The translations under genes and the position numbers were made by a program. DNA of 44,413 nt from an uncultured Clostridia bacterium (lineage in GTDB: Bacteria; Bacillota; Clostridia; Oscillospirales; CAG-272), in contig CAMEON010000011.1 in the NCBI GenBank assembly GCA_945929845.1, positions 1 through 44,413 of the forward strand, in the 5' to 3' direction. This document shows, one piece after another, positions 1 through 7,615 of the stretch. Positions within the stretch are counted from its first letter, which is position 1, and the number at the start of each line of letters is the position of its first letter. The notes below the pieces were generated by a model, which saw only the letters and a program-made list of their open reading frames with translations, did no database searches and was not told the origin of the DNA.

Positions 1-844
1 CGGTGGAGCCGTTGTAGGAAACGTTGGGCACACCGGCGGTCTCGCAGGCAGTGGGAGCGCCCATGGAGTCGGCGTGCTGGCTGATCAGCACACAACCCTT
101 GGCGATCAGGGCGTTGGCGGCCTCCTGCTCCAGGCTCTCGTCATACCAGGAGCCGGTGAACTGCACCTTCATGGTGACGGAGGGGCACACAGACTTGGCA
201 CCCAGGTAGAAGGAGGTCAGACCGGAGATCACTTCGGCGTAGGTGAAAGCACCCACATAGCCCATGACGGCCTTGTCGGCGGTGATCTTGCCTTCCTCGA
301 TCATCTTGTTCAGCTTCTTACCGGCCACGATACCGGCCAGGTAGCGGCCCTCGTAAATGGAAGCGAAGGCGTTGTGCAGGTTGGCGGGAGCCTCCTCGGT
401 GTGTGCGGAAACGCCGGTCGCATGGCAGAATTGCACATTGGGATACTCCGCAGCGGCCTGAGCCAGGAAGCCCTCATGGCCGAAGCTGTCGGCGAAGACG
501 ATCTTGCACCCGGCCTCAGCCAGCTCCTTGGCGGCCTCGTAGCAGTCGTTGCTCTCGCTGACCTGGGTCTTCATGATCACCTGATCGTCGGACAGGTTGA
601 ACAGCTTCTTGATCTCCTTGGCGGCGTTGATGAAGTTGGCATCGTAGGTGGAGTTCTCGTCATGCAGGAAGATGAAGCCGATCTTGAAATCGGAGGGCAC
701 GGTGACAGTGGTCTTCAACTCCGGTACAGGCAGGAGGGAATCAGCCATTCCCTTCTTACCGCCATCCACAGAGCAGGAGGCAAACACAGCCACACATCCG
801 GCCAGCATGACCAGCGCAAGGGCAAGGGACAGGAACTTTTTCAT
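1..844 (-). CDS. BMP-family ABC transporter substrate-binding lipoprotein (3' end outside window)
   Basis: This is the extracellular solute-binding lipoprotein of a BMP/PnrA-type ABC importer, a family that mostly binds purine nucleosides. The protein starts MKKFLSLALALVMLAGC, a short lipoprotein signal with lipobox LAGC and Cys17 as the lipidation site. About 281 codons are visible. They include family-typical stretches such as IVFADSFGHEGF and GYVGAFTYAEVISGL, and the frame runs off the left edge without a stop. The ATG has AAGGAG 7 nt upstream. A promoter, a purine-riboswitch-like aptamer and a terminator lie upstream on the same strand, which fits a purine-regulated nucleoside importer. 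The ATPase and permease genes would lie beyond the window. The substrate is inferred, not shown. Confidence 0.9.
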   Translation of the reverse strand, partial: MKKFLSLALALVMLAGCVAVFASCSVDGGKKGMADSLLPVPELKTTVTVPSDFKIGFIFLHDENSTYDANFINAAKEIKKLFNLSDDQVIMKTQVSESNDCYEAAKELAEAGCKIVFADSFGHEGFLAQAAAEYPNVQFCHATGVSAHTEEAPANLHNAFASIYEGRYLAGIVAGKKLNKMIEEGKITADKAVMGYVGAFTYAEVISGLTSFYLGAKSVCPSVTMKVQFTGSWYDESLEQEAANALIAKGCVLISQHADSMGAPTACETAGVPNVSYNGST

Positions 845-911
845 TTTGTTTCTCCTTCGTTTTATACTGATTTTATGTGAAGCCCCGCAAGGGCCCGACA
901 TCAGGAACAGG

Positions 912-940
912 AAAAAGAAAAGGGAGACCAACAGTCCCCC
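912..940 (-). terminator. Intrinsic terminator in the BMP gene leader
   Basis: On the minus strand GGGGGAC and GTCTCCC (7 pairs, one G-U) close a 5-nt loop and are followed by TTTTCTTTTT. The hairpin lies between the riboswitch-like aptamer and the start codon at 844. It is therefore well placed as the expression platform for transcription attenuation. Confidence 0.75.
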
Positions 941-1036
941 AATCCACATTCGCAAGCAAGCAGACCCACCCGACAGACACAGAACCTCCCGCATCAGGGT
1001 ACCCGGACGGAGGGAGGATCAAAGCGCAGTGTGACA

Positions 1037-1107
1037 TTCACCAATAGTCGCAACTGAGGTGTGCGGTAGAAACATTCGGCCCATTACTTCGAATCTATAT
1101 TGGAGGC
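1037..1107 (-). ncRNA. Purine riboswitch aptamer, guanine-type (candidate)
   Basis: Read on the minus strand, the segment has the purine-riboswitch order. P1 is CCAATA/TATTGG. P2 is ATTCG/CGAAT around a GTAATGG L2-like loop. Next come the conserved J2/3 GTTTCTACC, a short P3 with loop region CACCTCAGTTG, and J3/1 GACTAT. The C in GACTAT corresponds to the specificity base that pairs with guanine; adenine sensors have GATTAT there. P3 is shorter than in the Bacillus xpt example, so the fold should be checked. It sits about 40 nt downstream of a promoter and upstream of a terminator, before a BMP-family nucleoside-binding protein. Confidence 0.75.
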
Positions 1108-1150
1108 ATATCCATGGCTCGGCCACAGCCGAACCTGTGTATGATGGTAT

Positions 1151-1179
1151 ATTGTATCACGAAACCGTCACAATTGCAA
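1151..1179 (-). promoter_or_regulatory. Sigma-A promoter for the riboswitch-BMP transcript
   Basis: Minus-strand TTGCAA (1174-1179) and TACAAT (1151-1156) are separated by 17 nt. The predicted start falls about 40 nt before the aptamer. Confidence 0.65.
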
Positions 1180-1395
1180 GCGTCAATTCCAACAATATGT
1201 CGAATTTTGCAATCTGTTTCTTCGTACAAATAGGCAATACGCAAAGTTTCAAAGCCGAGAATCCTCCGATTTCTTCGGTTGTCACTGCTAATCCTTTCAA
1301 TTTGTTCCTTGTTTGTTGTTTTTGTGAAAATTTCCGGCTCTTTTGTGAAGAATTTGCACATCAGTAACGAAATGAAATAATTTTGTAAAAAGTGC

Positions 1396-1423
1396 TTGCT
1401 TTTTTTTTGAAAAGTGGTATGAT
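1396..1423 (+). promoter_or_regulatory. Sigma-A promoter for the ABC-DUF1854-ABC operon
   Basis: TTGCTT (1396-1401), a 16-nt spacer and TATGAT (1418-1423). TG at 1415-1416 makes it an extended -10. It lies about 118 nt before the first ABC gene. It diverges from the riboswitch promoter, so the 845-1540 gap is fully regulatory. Confidence 0.65.
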
Positions 1424-1540
1424 TTTCGGAGCGCAGGAAGCGCAGTACATATCACACACGGAAAGACAAGCCGATGTGGCCTCCGGGCCGCAAACACAAC
1501 CACCTCACGATTTGTGAAAATCGGAAAGGAAGTGATTCTC

Positions 1541-3871
1541 ATGAGCCTGTTACCTCTTGACAGTCTGTCGGGGACAGCCAGAGACGCACTGACCGCCCAT
1601 GGGATCCAACCGGAAGGACTGGATATGTGCCTTCGGATGGATCTGGACATGAACGGCGGATATGGTGAAGTCTGGCTGGCCTACTCCCGCAGAGACGGCA
1701 ATCTCTACCGTTTGTCCGGCGATGAAAAAGCCGGCGGGCAGGTAGACAGCTACCCCCTCTGCTCGCTGACCGAGCCTTATATCGACAACTACGCAACCTC
1801 CAACCGTTTGCAGGTCCACCGCCACGACCCGGACGACAAGCCGCCGGTGCAGGGTGACATGACGGATGATGAATTCCGGAAGGCCACCGACCAATACAAT
1901 TGCTCCGGCACCACCATCATCCTGGGCTACTGCACCAACACCTGCAAGCTCAAGCTCCTGGCCTTCACCAACCTGTGGGAGCGGCTCTCCCGGGGAGAGG
2001 ATGTGGCAGCTGACGACCAGATCTTCGACCAGTTCAACCGGGTGTGCCCCAAGTGCGGGCGACCCTACAGGGATCCCCAGCGCAGGATCTGTGAGCACTG
2101 CGTCAGCAAGAAGGGCGTCATGTCCCGGCTACTTGGCTACTTCGGCTACTTCAAGCCCCAGGTGGTCGTCATCGGTATCTGCCTGCTCCTGACCACCGCC
2201 CTGTCCATCCTGACCCCCATTGTCAGCGGTCAGATCCTGTACGACCGGGTCATTGACCCCAATGGCCCCATGCACGAGCTGAAGTATGTGTACATCTGGG
2301 TGGGTGTACTGATCGGCATGGCCGTTCTGTCCCTGCTCATCGGTGTCGTACAGAACCGCACCAACGCCTACCTGTCCACCCGGGTGGTTCGGAACATGAA
2401 GAACGACATCTTCCGGGCCATGCAACGGCTGTCCCTGTCCTACTTCAACCAGAACCCCACCGGCCGGCTGATCAACCGGGTCAACTACGACGCCGAACGG
2501 GTTCGCAGCTTCTTCATTGACGGTGTGCCCTACTTCATCGTGCACTCCCTGAGTTACATTGTCCTCTCGGTGGTGCTGTTCATGATCAACTGGAAGCTGA
2601 CCCTGCTCCTGTTTGCCCCCATCATCCCCATCGTGCTGATGATCAAGTTCGCCATCCCCAAGCTCATGCGGTCCTACTCCACTCTGTGGCGGCGCTCCTC
2701 CTCCATGAGCTCCATGATGAACGACTCCCTCAGCGGCATCCGGGTGGTCAAGGCCTTCGCCAAGGAGGACGCAGAGACCCACCGCTTCTACCAGTATTCC
2801 TCTAAATTATATAATGCAGACCTGAAGGTCAACGCCATCTCCCTGTGCATCTTCCCTGTCATTTCCATTATCATCGGCGCCGCCTGCCACGCCATGTGGG
2901 GGCCGGGCGGTCTGATGGTCATCGGAAAGCAGATGACCTACGGTGAACTGACCACCTATATCGGCTACACCGGCCTGATCTTCGGCCCGTTGAGCTTCTT
3001 TACCAACTTCACCAACCAGGTCACGGATGTGATGAACTGCGCCGTCCGTATGTTTGAGATCATGGACATGACCCCGGAGATCACCGAGGTGCCCGACCCC
3101 GTTCACCTGGACACGGTGCATGGCGACATCACCTTTGACCATGTCAGCTTCCACTACAACCCCAACCGCCCCATCCTCAAGGACATCAACTTCACCATCC
3201 ACAAGGGCGACCATGTGGGTCTTGTGGGCCATACCGGTTCCGGCAAGAGCACCATCGCCAATCTGATCACCCGTATGTACGATGTGGTCAGCGGCAGCAT
3301 CACGGTAGACGGCGTGGACATCAAGCAGATCGAGATGGCCTCCCTGCGGCGGAATGTGGCCATCGTCTCCCAGGAGGTGTACATCTTCGGGGGCACCATC
3401 GCCGACAACATCCGCTACGCCAAGCCGGATGCCACCCTGGATGAGGTGGTAGCCGCCGCCAAGGCCGCCAACGCCCACGACTTCATCCTGGCCCTGCCGG
3501 AGGGGTACGAGACCAAGGTGGGTATCGGAAGCCGCTCCCTGTCCGGCGGAGAGCGCCAGCGCATCTCCATCGCCCGGGCTCTGTTGCTTAACCCCTCCCT
3601 GCTGATCCTGGATGAGGCCACCGCCGCCATGGATACGGAAACCGAGCGGCTGATCAGTGAAGCCATCGAACGGGTCAGTGAGGGCAAGACCACCATTTCC
3701 ATCGCCCACCGGCTGTCCACGCTGAAGAACTGCAACTACATCATGGCCATTGACAACGGCATGCTGGCCGAGATGGGCACAGCCGAGGAACTGATGGAAC
3801 GGAAGGGTATCTACTACCGCCTCTGGACGCTCCAGAACGAGCAGCTCCGGAAGGTCATGGAAGGCCGCTGA
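1541..3871 (+). CDS. ABC exporter half-transporter with N-terminal zinc ribbon (first of pair)
   Basis: An ATP-driven exporter subunit with a fused membrane and ATPase domain, 776 aa. Residues 1-165 form an unfamiliar soluble domain. A zinc ribbon follows (CPKCGRPY...CEHC, Cys169/172/184/187). An exporter-type transmembrane domain starts near 205. The nucleotide-binding domain has Walker A GHTGSGKST near 562, signature LSGGERQR near 667, Walker B LLILDEAT and H-loop AHRLST, all intact. ATG 1541 is chosen because GGAAAGGAAG lies 8 nt before it; an in-frame GTG at 1514 has no such site. It is the first gene of a three-gene operon with a DUF1854 protein and a second similar exporter, which suggests a heterodimer. 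The substrate is unknown. Confidence 0.9.
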   Translation: MSLLPLDSLSGTARDALTAHGIQPEGLDMCLRMDLDMNGGYGEVWLAYSRRDGNLYRLSGDEKAGGQVDSYPLCSLTEPYIDNYATSNRLQVHRHDPDDKPPVQGDMTDDEFRKATDQYNCSGTTIILGYCTNTCKLKLLAFTNLWERLSRGEDVAADDQIFDQFNRVCPKCGRPYRDPQRRICEHCVSKKGVMSRLLGYFGYFKPQVVVIGICLLLTTALSILTPIVSGQILYDRVIDPNGPMHELKYVYIWVGVLIGMAVLSLLIGVVQNRTNAYLSTRVVRNMKNDIFRAMQRLSLSYFNQNPTGRLINRVNYDAERVRSFFIDGVPYFIVHSLSYIVLSVVLFMINWKLTLLLFAPIIPIVLMIKFAIPKLMRSYSTLWRRSSSMSSMMNDSLSGIRVVKAFAKEDAETHRFYQYSSKLYNADLKVNAISLCIFPVISIIIGAACHAMWGPGGLMVIGKQMTYGELTTYIGYTGLIFGPLSFFTNFTNQVTDVMNCAVRMFEIMDMTPEITEVPDPVHLDTVHGDITFDHVSFHYNPNRPILKDINFTIHKGDHVGLVGHTGSGKSTIANLITRMYDVVSGSITVDGVDIKQIEMASLRRNVAIVSQEVYIFGGTIADNIRYAKPDATLDEVVAAAKAANAHDFILALPEGYETKVGIGSRSLSGGERQRISIARALLLNPSLLILDEATAAMDTETERLISEAIERVSEGKTTISIAHRLSTLKNCNYIMAIDNGMLAEMGTAEELMERKGIYYRLWTLQNEQLRKVMEGR

Positions 3872-3911
3872 CCGGCTGCTTCCAAGCACATGAAAGGACA
3901 GGTATTGTACC

Positions 3912-4508
3912 ATGGCTGATAAGCAAATTGATAAGGCCGCCCAAGCCGCCGTCTGTGATGATGATAAGGATAAGGATCTGTTCAGGCACCGTGTATCCAT
4001 TGACCTGACCCCGGAGAACGCCATCTTCACCCGCTCCTCCGGCAACCTGATCTCCCTCTCCGTCACCCAGCCCTCCGGCGAGGTAGAATTCTTTGAGCGC
4101 ATTGTCCCCGTCCGCTCCTTCCCCATCTCCTCCCCCGAGGAGTTCATCTCCATCCGGGAGCCGGACTCTCCCACCCGGGGTCGGGGCGATGAGATCGGTA
4201 TGATCCGCCGTCTGTCGGATTTTCCGGAGCAAACAGCCGCCCTCATCGAGGAGGAGCTGAGTCGGCGGTACTTCACCCCTTCCATCAAGAAGATCCACTC
4301 CTACTCCGAGAAGTTCGGGTACTGCTACTGGGATGTGACCACCAGTGCCGGGCGCATTGAGTTCATCATGTCCAACCCCACCTCCAGCATACGCACCCTG
4401 GAGGACGGCCGGGTGTTCATGTACGACATCGACGGCAACTGCTTCACCATTGACGACCCGCTCAAGCTGGACAAAGCCAGCTACAAGAAGGTCGAGATCT
4501 ACCTCTGA
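3912..4508 (+). CDS. DUF1854 family protein
   Basis: A 198-aa soluble protein matching the DUF1854 pattern as I recall it: an N-terminal beta-rich section with FERIVPVRSFPISSPEEFIS, a central EIGMIRRLSDF, and a C-terminal MYDIDGNCFTIDDPLKLDK. No signal peptide or membrane segment is seen. DUF1854 genes are known beside ABC exporter genes, and in proteobacteria near cyanophycin genes; no cyanophycin gene is visible here. It lies between two ABC exporter genes (40 nt after the first, 140 nt before the second) and probably works with them as an accessory or regulatory subunit. AAAGGACAGG precedes the ATG. Biochemical role unknown. Confidence 0.8.
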   Translation: MADKQIDKAAQAAVCDDDKDKDLFRHRVSIDLTPENAIFTRSSGNLISLSVTQPSGEVEFFERIVPVRSFPISSPEEFISIREPDSPTRGRGDEIGMIRRLSDFPEQTAALIEEELSRRYFTPSIKKIHSYSEKFGYCYWDVTTSAGRIEFIMSNPTSSIRTLEDGRVFMYDIDGNCFTIDDPLKLDKASYKKVEIYL

Positions 4509-4517
4509 GAAGAGAGA

Positions 4518-4545
4518 TCTGAAAAAAGCTCCGGCCTTTTTCAGA
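4518..4545 (+). other. Intercistronic hairpin between DUF1854 and second ABC gene
   Basis: TCTGAAAAA and TTTTTCAGA pair perfectly (9 bp) around a 10-nt loop that itself contains GC/GGC. The sequence immediately 3' is CAGGAGG rather than a T-run. It may be an RNA processing or stability element, or a partial terminator through its internal T5. Confidence 0.5.
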
Positions 4546-4556
4546 CAGGAGGTTCT

Positions 4557-4652
4557 GTGCCCTGGCAGTTCTCAAACCGAAACTGCCCCTCCGGCAGAGC
4601 CGGAACGGCACGAACTTCCGCCATCTTTGGAAAGGAATGGTCCTATGTATGA
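4557..4652 (+). CDS. Possible 31-codon small ORF coupled to the second ABC gene
   Basis: A perfect AGGAGG (4547-4552) with no known gene behind it is followed 4 nt later by GTG. This opens a frame of 31 codons starting MPWQFSNRNCPSG. The frame ends TGA at 4650-4652, overlapping the second ABC gene's ATG (4649) as ATGA. That overlap is typical of translational coupling. The peptide has one Cys, no evident membrane segment and no match I know. It may be a leader peptide that delivers ribosomes to the ABC gene, or coincidence. The 4-nt spacing is shorter than ideal. Confidence 0.35.
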   Translation: MPWQFSNRNCPSGRAGTARTSAIFGKEWSYV

Positions 4653-6868
4653 AACTGCTGTTTGAACTGTCCCCTGCCGACAAGGCCGCCTACGAGGCCG
4701 CCCGGCAGGCTGATGAGCGGATCATGTACTGCCTGCCCTTTGATTGCGAGGGCGACGCACGGGTGGACGGGCGCATGGTCTTTACCAATAAGTTTATTTA
4801 CAAGCTCAACGCCGGTGTACTGGAGGCCAAGTGGGATTTTGCCCACCTGTCCGACTTCTCGGTGGAGATCCTGTACGGATGCTGTGCCTTCTTCGCCAAG
4901 GTAGACGGCATCAGTACCCGGCTCTGCCGCTTTATCAGCGGGCGGAACCGGCCCCGGTATGCCATCATGGTGGATGCCTGCGAGGCCATCGCCAAGGGGC
5001 AGACCGACAATCTCTTTGTCAGTGACGAACCGGAACGGTACTGCCAGAAGTGCGGGCGTCCCTTCGTCATGAACACCCACATATGCCCCTTCTGTCAGAG
5101 CAAGAAGGAGGTTTACACCCGCCTGTGGAGCATGACCAAGGGTCTGCGGCTGATGCTGCTGGTGCCCATGCTCACCGCCGTGCTGGCCATGGCCATCCAG
5201 TATGTGGTGCCTGTCCTGCAGAAGCAGTTGATCAACGGCTACATCCTGAACGACCCGGCCGTTCTGGAGGACAACTGGCGTGTACACCTGCTACTGATCG
5301 TGGCGGCCATTGTCTCCTTCGACATTCTGAACAAGGTGCTGTCCATCGTGCAGAGCCGGATCGCCGCCATATCCGGCAACCGCTTCACCCGGTTTTTGCG
5401 CACCCTGCTCTTTGAGAAGGTGCAGATGCTGTCCATGGCCTCGGTGCAGAAGAAGTCCACCGGCGACCTGATGGGCCGTATCAACAACGATGTGGCGGTG
5501 GTGCAGAACTTCATGACCAACCTGCTCCCCACCTACTTCGGGCAGTTGGTGTCCTTCGTACTGGGTCTTATCCTGGTGCTGTCCATGGACGCCAGCCTTG
5601 GCACCCACATGAGCCTGTTCATCTTCATCCCCGTTCCCTTCGTGATCCTGTTCATCTGGCAGTTCCGTCACATGATGGGGCGGATGAATGTCAAGTCCTG
5701 GATCAAGGGACAGCGCACCAACCGCACCCTGCAGGACATCCTCAGCGGCATCCGGGTGGTCAAGACCTACGGGCGTGAGGAAGCGGCCATTGAGGAGTTC
5801 CGGGACTGCACCAACCAGCAGGCCCATCAGGATGAGAAGAACGCCAAGCTGTTTGACACCGTGTTCCCCCTCCTGGGCTTTGCCCTGCGGTTCGGCTCCT
5901 ACCTGATCATGTGGTACGGCAACCTGTGGCTGTTCCAGGGTGTGTTGAATGTGGGTGAGCTGAACCAGTTCAATACCTATGCTTCCATCCTGTATGCGCC
6001 CCTGATGCAGATCACCCAGATCCCCAGGAACATCTCCGCCTTCACCACCTCTTTCGGAAAGATCATGGAGATCCTGGAGGAGGATCCGGAGGTGTCGGAT
6101 GTGGCCAAGCCCCAGCACTTCACCTTCAAGGGAGATGTCAGCGTCAAGCATGTGACCTTCGGGTACGAGGCCAGCAACCCAGTGCTCCGGGATGTCAGCG
6201 TGGAGGTCAGGCATGGGGAGATGATCGGTATCGTGGGTCACTCCGGATGCGGCAAGTCCACCCTCATCAACCTGATCATGCGTATGTACGACCCCACCGA
6301 AGGCTGCATTGAGATCGACGGCGTGAACATCAAGGAGATCGGCCAGCAGTCCCTGCGCTCCCAGATGGGCGTGGTGCTCCAGGAGACCCACCTGTTCTCC
6401 GGGTCGGTGCGGGACAACATCCGGTACGCCAAGCCCTACGCCACCGATGACGAGGTGATCCGGGCGGCCCGGGCGGCCAATGCCCACGACTTCATCATCA
6501 ACCTGCCCCAGGGCTACAACACCATCGTGGGCGAAAAGGGGTACTCCCTCTCCGGCGGAGAGCGCCAGCGGATCGCCATCGCCCGTGCGCTGATCCACAA
6601 TCCCCCCATCCTGATCCTGGACGAGGCCACGGCGGCTCTGGACACCGAAACGGAAAAGCTGATCCAGGATGCCATTGACAAAATGACGGACAACCGTACC
6701 ACCTTCGCCATTGCCCACCGTCTGTCCACCCTCCGCAACGCCGACAAGATCCTGGTCATTGACCACGGCCGGGTGGCAGAATTCGGCACCCACCTCCAAC
6801 TGCTCAACCAGCGGGGTATTTACTACAAGCTGGTCATGGCGCAGACCCGGGCGGCACTGGAAAAGTGA
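4649..6868 (+). CDS. ABC exporter half-transporter with N-terminal zinc ribbon (second of pair)
   Basis: The second exporter subunit of the operon, 739 aa. Residues 1-125 form a beta-rich domain (MVFTNKFIYKLNAGVLEAKW suggests a PH-like fold, which is inference). The zinc ribbon CQKCGRPF...CPFC follows (Cys132/135/146/149). An exporter-type membrane domain comes next. The ATPase domain has GHSGCGKST near 531, LSGGERQR near 634, ILILDEAT and AHRLST. Both subunits thus keep apparently complete ATPase motifs. Start 4649 is preferred over in-frame ATG 4637 because the latter overlaps the GGAAAGGA site; spacing to 4649 is 12 nt. The ribbon is shared with the first subunit and unusual for exporters of this fold. 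Probable heterodimer; substrate unknown. Confidence 0.9.
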   Translation: MKLLFELSPADKAAYEAARQADERIMYCLPFDCEGDARVDGRMVFTNKFIYKLNAGVLEAKWDFAHLSDFSVEILYGCCAFFAKVDGISTRLCRFISGRNRPRYAIMVDACEAIAKGQTDNLFVSDEPERYCQKCGRPFVMNTHICPFCQSKKEVYTRLWSMTKGLRLMLLVPMLTAVLAMAIQYVVPVLQKQLINGYILNDPAVLEDNWRVHLLLIVAAIVSFDILNKVLSIVQSRIAAISGNRFTRFLRTLLFEKVQMLSMASVQKKSTGDLMGRINNDVAVVQNFMTNLLPTYFGQLVSFVLGLILVLSMDASLGTHMSLFIFIPVPFVILFIWQFRHMMGRMNVKSWIKGQRTNRTLQDILSGIRVVKTYGREEAAIEEFRDCTNQQAHQDEKNAKLFDTVFPLLGFALRFGSYLIMWYGNLWLFQGVLNVGELNQFNTYASILYAPLMQITQIPRNISAFTTSFGKIMEILEEDPEVSDVAKPQHFTFKGDVSVKHVTFGYEASNPVLRDVSVEVRHGEMIGIVGHSGCGKSTLINLIMRMYDPTEGCIEIDGVNIKEIGQQSLRSQMGVVLQETHLFSGSVRDNIRYAKPYATDDEVIRAARAANAHDFIINLPQGYNTIVGEKGYSLSGGERQRIAIARALIHNPPILILDEATAALDTETEKLIQDAIDKMTDNRTTFAIAHRLSTLRNADKILVIDHGRVAEFGTHLQLLNQRGIYYKLVMAQTRAALEK

Positions 6869-6893
6869 CGGTCGGTGGAGAACGGAAGGGACG

Positions 6894-6925
6894 CTGGGAA
6901 AACTTTCTGAAGAAAGTTTTCCCAG
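6894..6925. repeat. Perfect 32-nt palindrome, related to the hairpin of the dispersed repeats
   Basis: Two 15-bp arms, CTGGGAAAACTTTCT and its exact complement, flank a central GA. The downstream CTCTTTCAAAGACTTTT resembles the CCTCAAGAACTTTC that follows the equivalent palindrome in the repeat at 15083. It lies 26 nt after the second ABC gene and may also help end transcription. Confidence 0.6.
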
Positions 6926-7015
6926 ACTCTTTCAAAGACTTTTCAAGCATGACAAAGCGTCAAACGGATTGTACAGCTTCTTTCGGACGGCCGGTGCCAA
7001 ATAGAAATAATTCTG

Positions 7016-7047
7016 GGCTGTAGCACGAATGTGTTACAGCCCTTTTC
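7016..7047 (+). terminator. Terminator of the ABC-DUF1854-ABC operon
   Basis: GGGCTGTA and TACAGCCC form an 8-bp stem around GCACGAATGTGT, followed by TTTT. It lies between convergent genes, so it may also serve the minus-strand greA-like gene. Confidence 0.7.
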
Positions 7048-7062
7048 GGTATGCAAAGCCTT

Positions 7063-7563
7063 TCAGTAAGACGAAATAGGCAGGGTGGGGTCATCCTCCC
7101 CCTTGGTGATGGAGACGATCTTCACCGGGTAGCTGACCTTGTCGTTGACATGGACGATCACTGTTTCCCCCGCCTTGTGCCCCAGCAGAGCCTTGCCGAA
7201 GGGAGAATCCTTGGAGATGTTGTCGCTGAGCACATCATTGCGCAGGGTGGTGACCAGCCGCACCGTGCGGCTCTCATCGTCCTCGGGGTAGTATATCTCC
7301 ACCTTATCGAACAGGCCCACCGCATCGGCGGCGGAGTCCGTGGTGATGACCACGGCTGTCTCTATCATCCGCTCCAGGTACCGCATCCGGCTCTTGTTCT
7401 TGTTGTACTCCCGCTTGGCACAGCGGTACTCGTCATTCTCGGACAGGTCGCCGTACTCCCGTGTCCGCCTGACCTCCTCCCGGAGTCCGGGCACCAGGCT
7501 CTGCCTGTGAGCCAGCTCCGCCTTCATCTGGTCAATATCCACCTTGGTCAATTCATTGTGCAT
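7063..7563 (-). CDS. GreA/GreB family transcription elongation factor
   Basis: A 166-aa cytoplasmic RNA polymerase secondary-channel factor that stimulates transcript cleavage in stalled complexes. The N-terminal half is a coiled coil with the family tip motif GDLSENDEY, close to the usual GDLSENAEY and carrying the acidic residues. The C-terminal half is the FKBP-like domain, with SPFGKALLGHKAGE as its signature. ATG 7563 is preferred; an upstream in-frame GTG lies inside the AAAGGTGG ribosome binding site. The gene follows the FAD enzyme by 52 nt and is probably co-transcribed. It is divergent from textbook GreA at several core positions, so a specialised paralogue is possible. Confidence 0.85.
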   Translation of the reverse strand: MHNELTKVDIDQMKAELAHRQSLVPGLREEVRRTREYGDLSENDEYRCAKREYNKNKSRMRYLERMIETAVVITTDSAADAVGLFDKVEIYYPEDDESRTVRLVTTLRNDVLSDNISKDSPFGKALLGHKAGETVIVHVNDKVSYPVKIVSITKGEDDPTLPISSY

Positions 7564-7615
7564 ACAGATTGCAACCACCTTTCATGAGAAGCAGAAGATC
7601 TTCCGTCCCTGTCGG

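Noticed and set aside
74-880. Long plus-strand frame over the BMP gene
   Set aside because: It is antisense to the BMP lipoprotein gene, which has a signal peptide, lipobox and family motifs. The frame is a by-product of G+C bias.
2807-4288. 493-codon minus-strand frame across the ABC and DUF1854 genes
   Set aside because: It spans two well-supported plus-strand genes, has no ribosome binding site and no recognisable domain.
5291-6799. 502-codon minus-strand frame opposite the second ABC gene
   Set aside because: It mirrors the ABC coding frame; composition is His/Gly/Asp-rich shadow sequence without domains.
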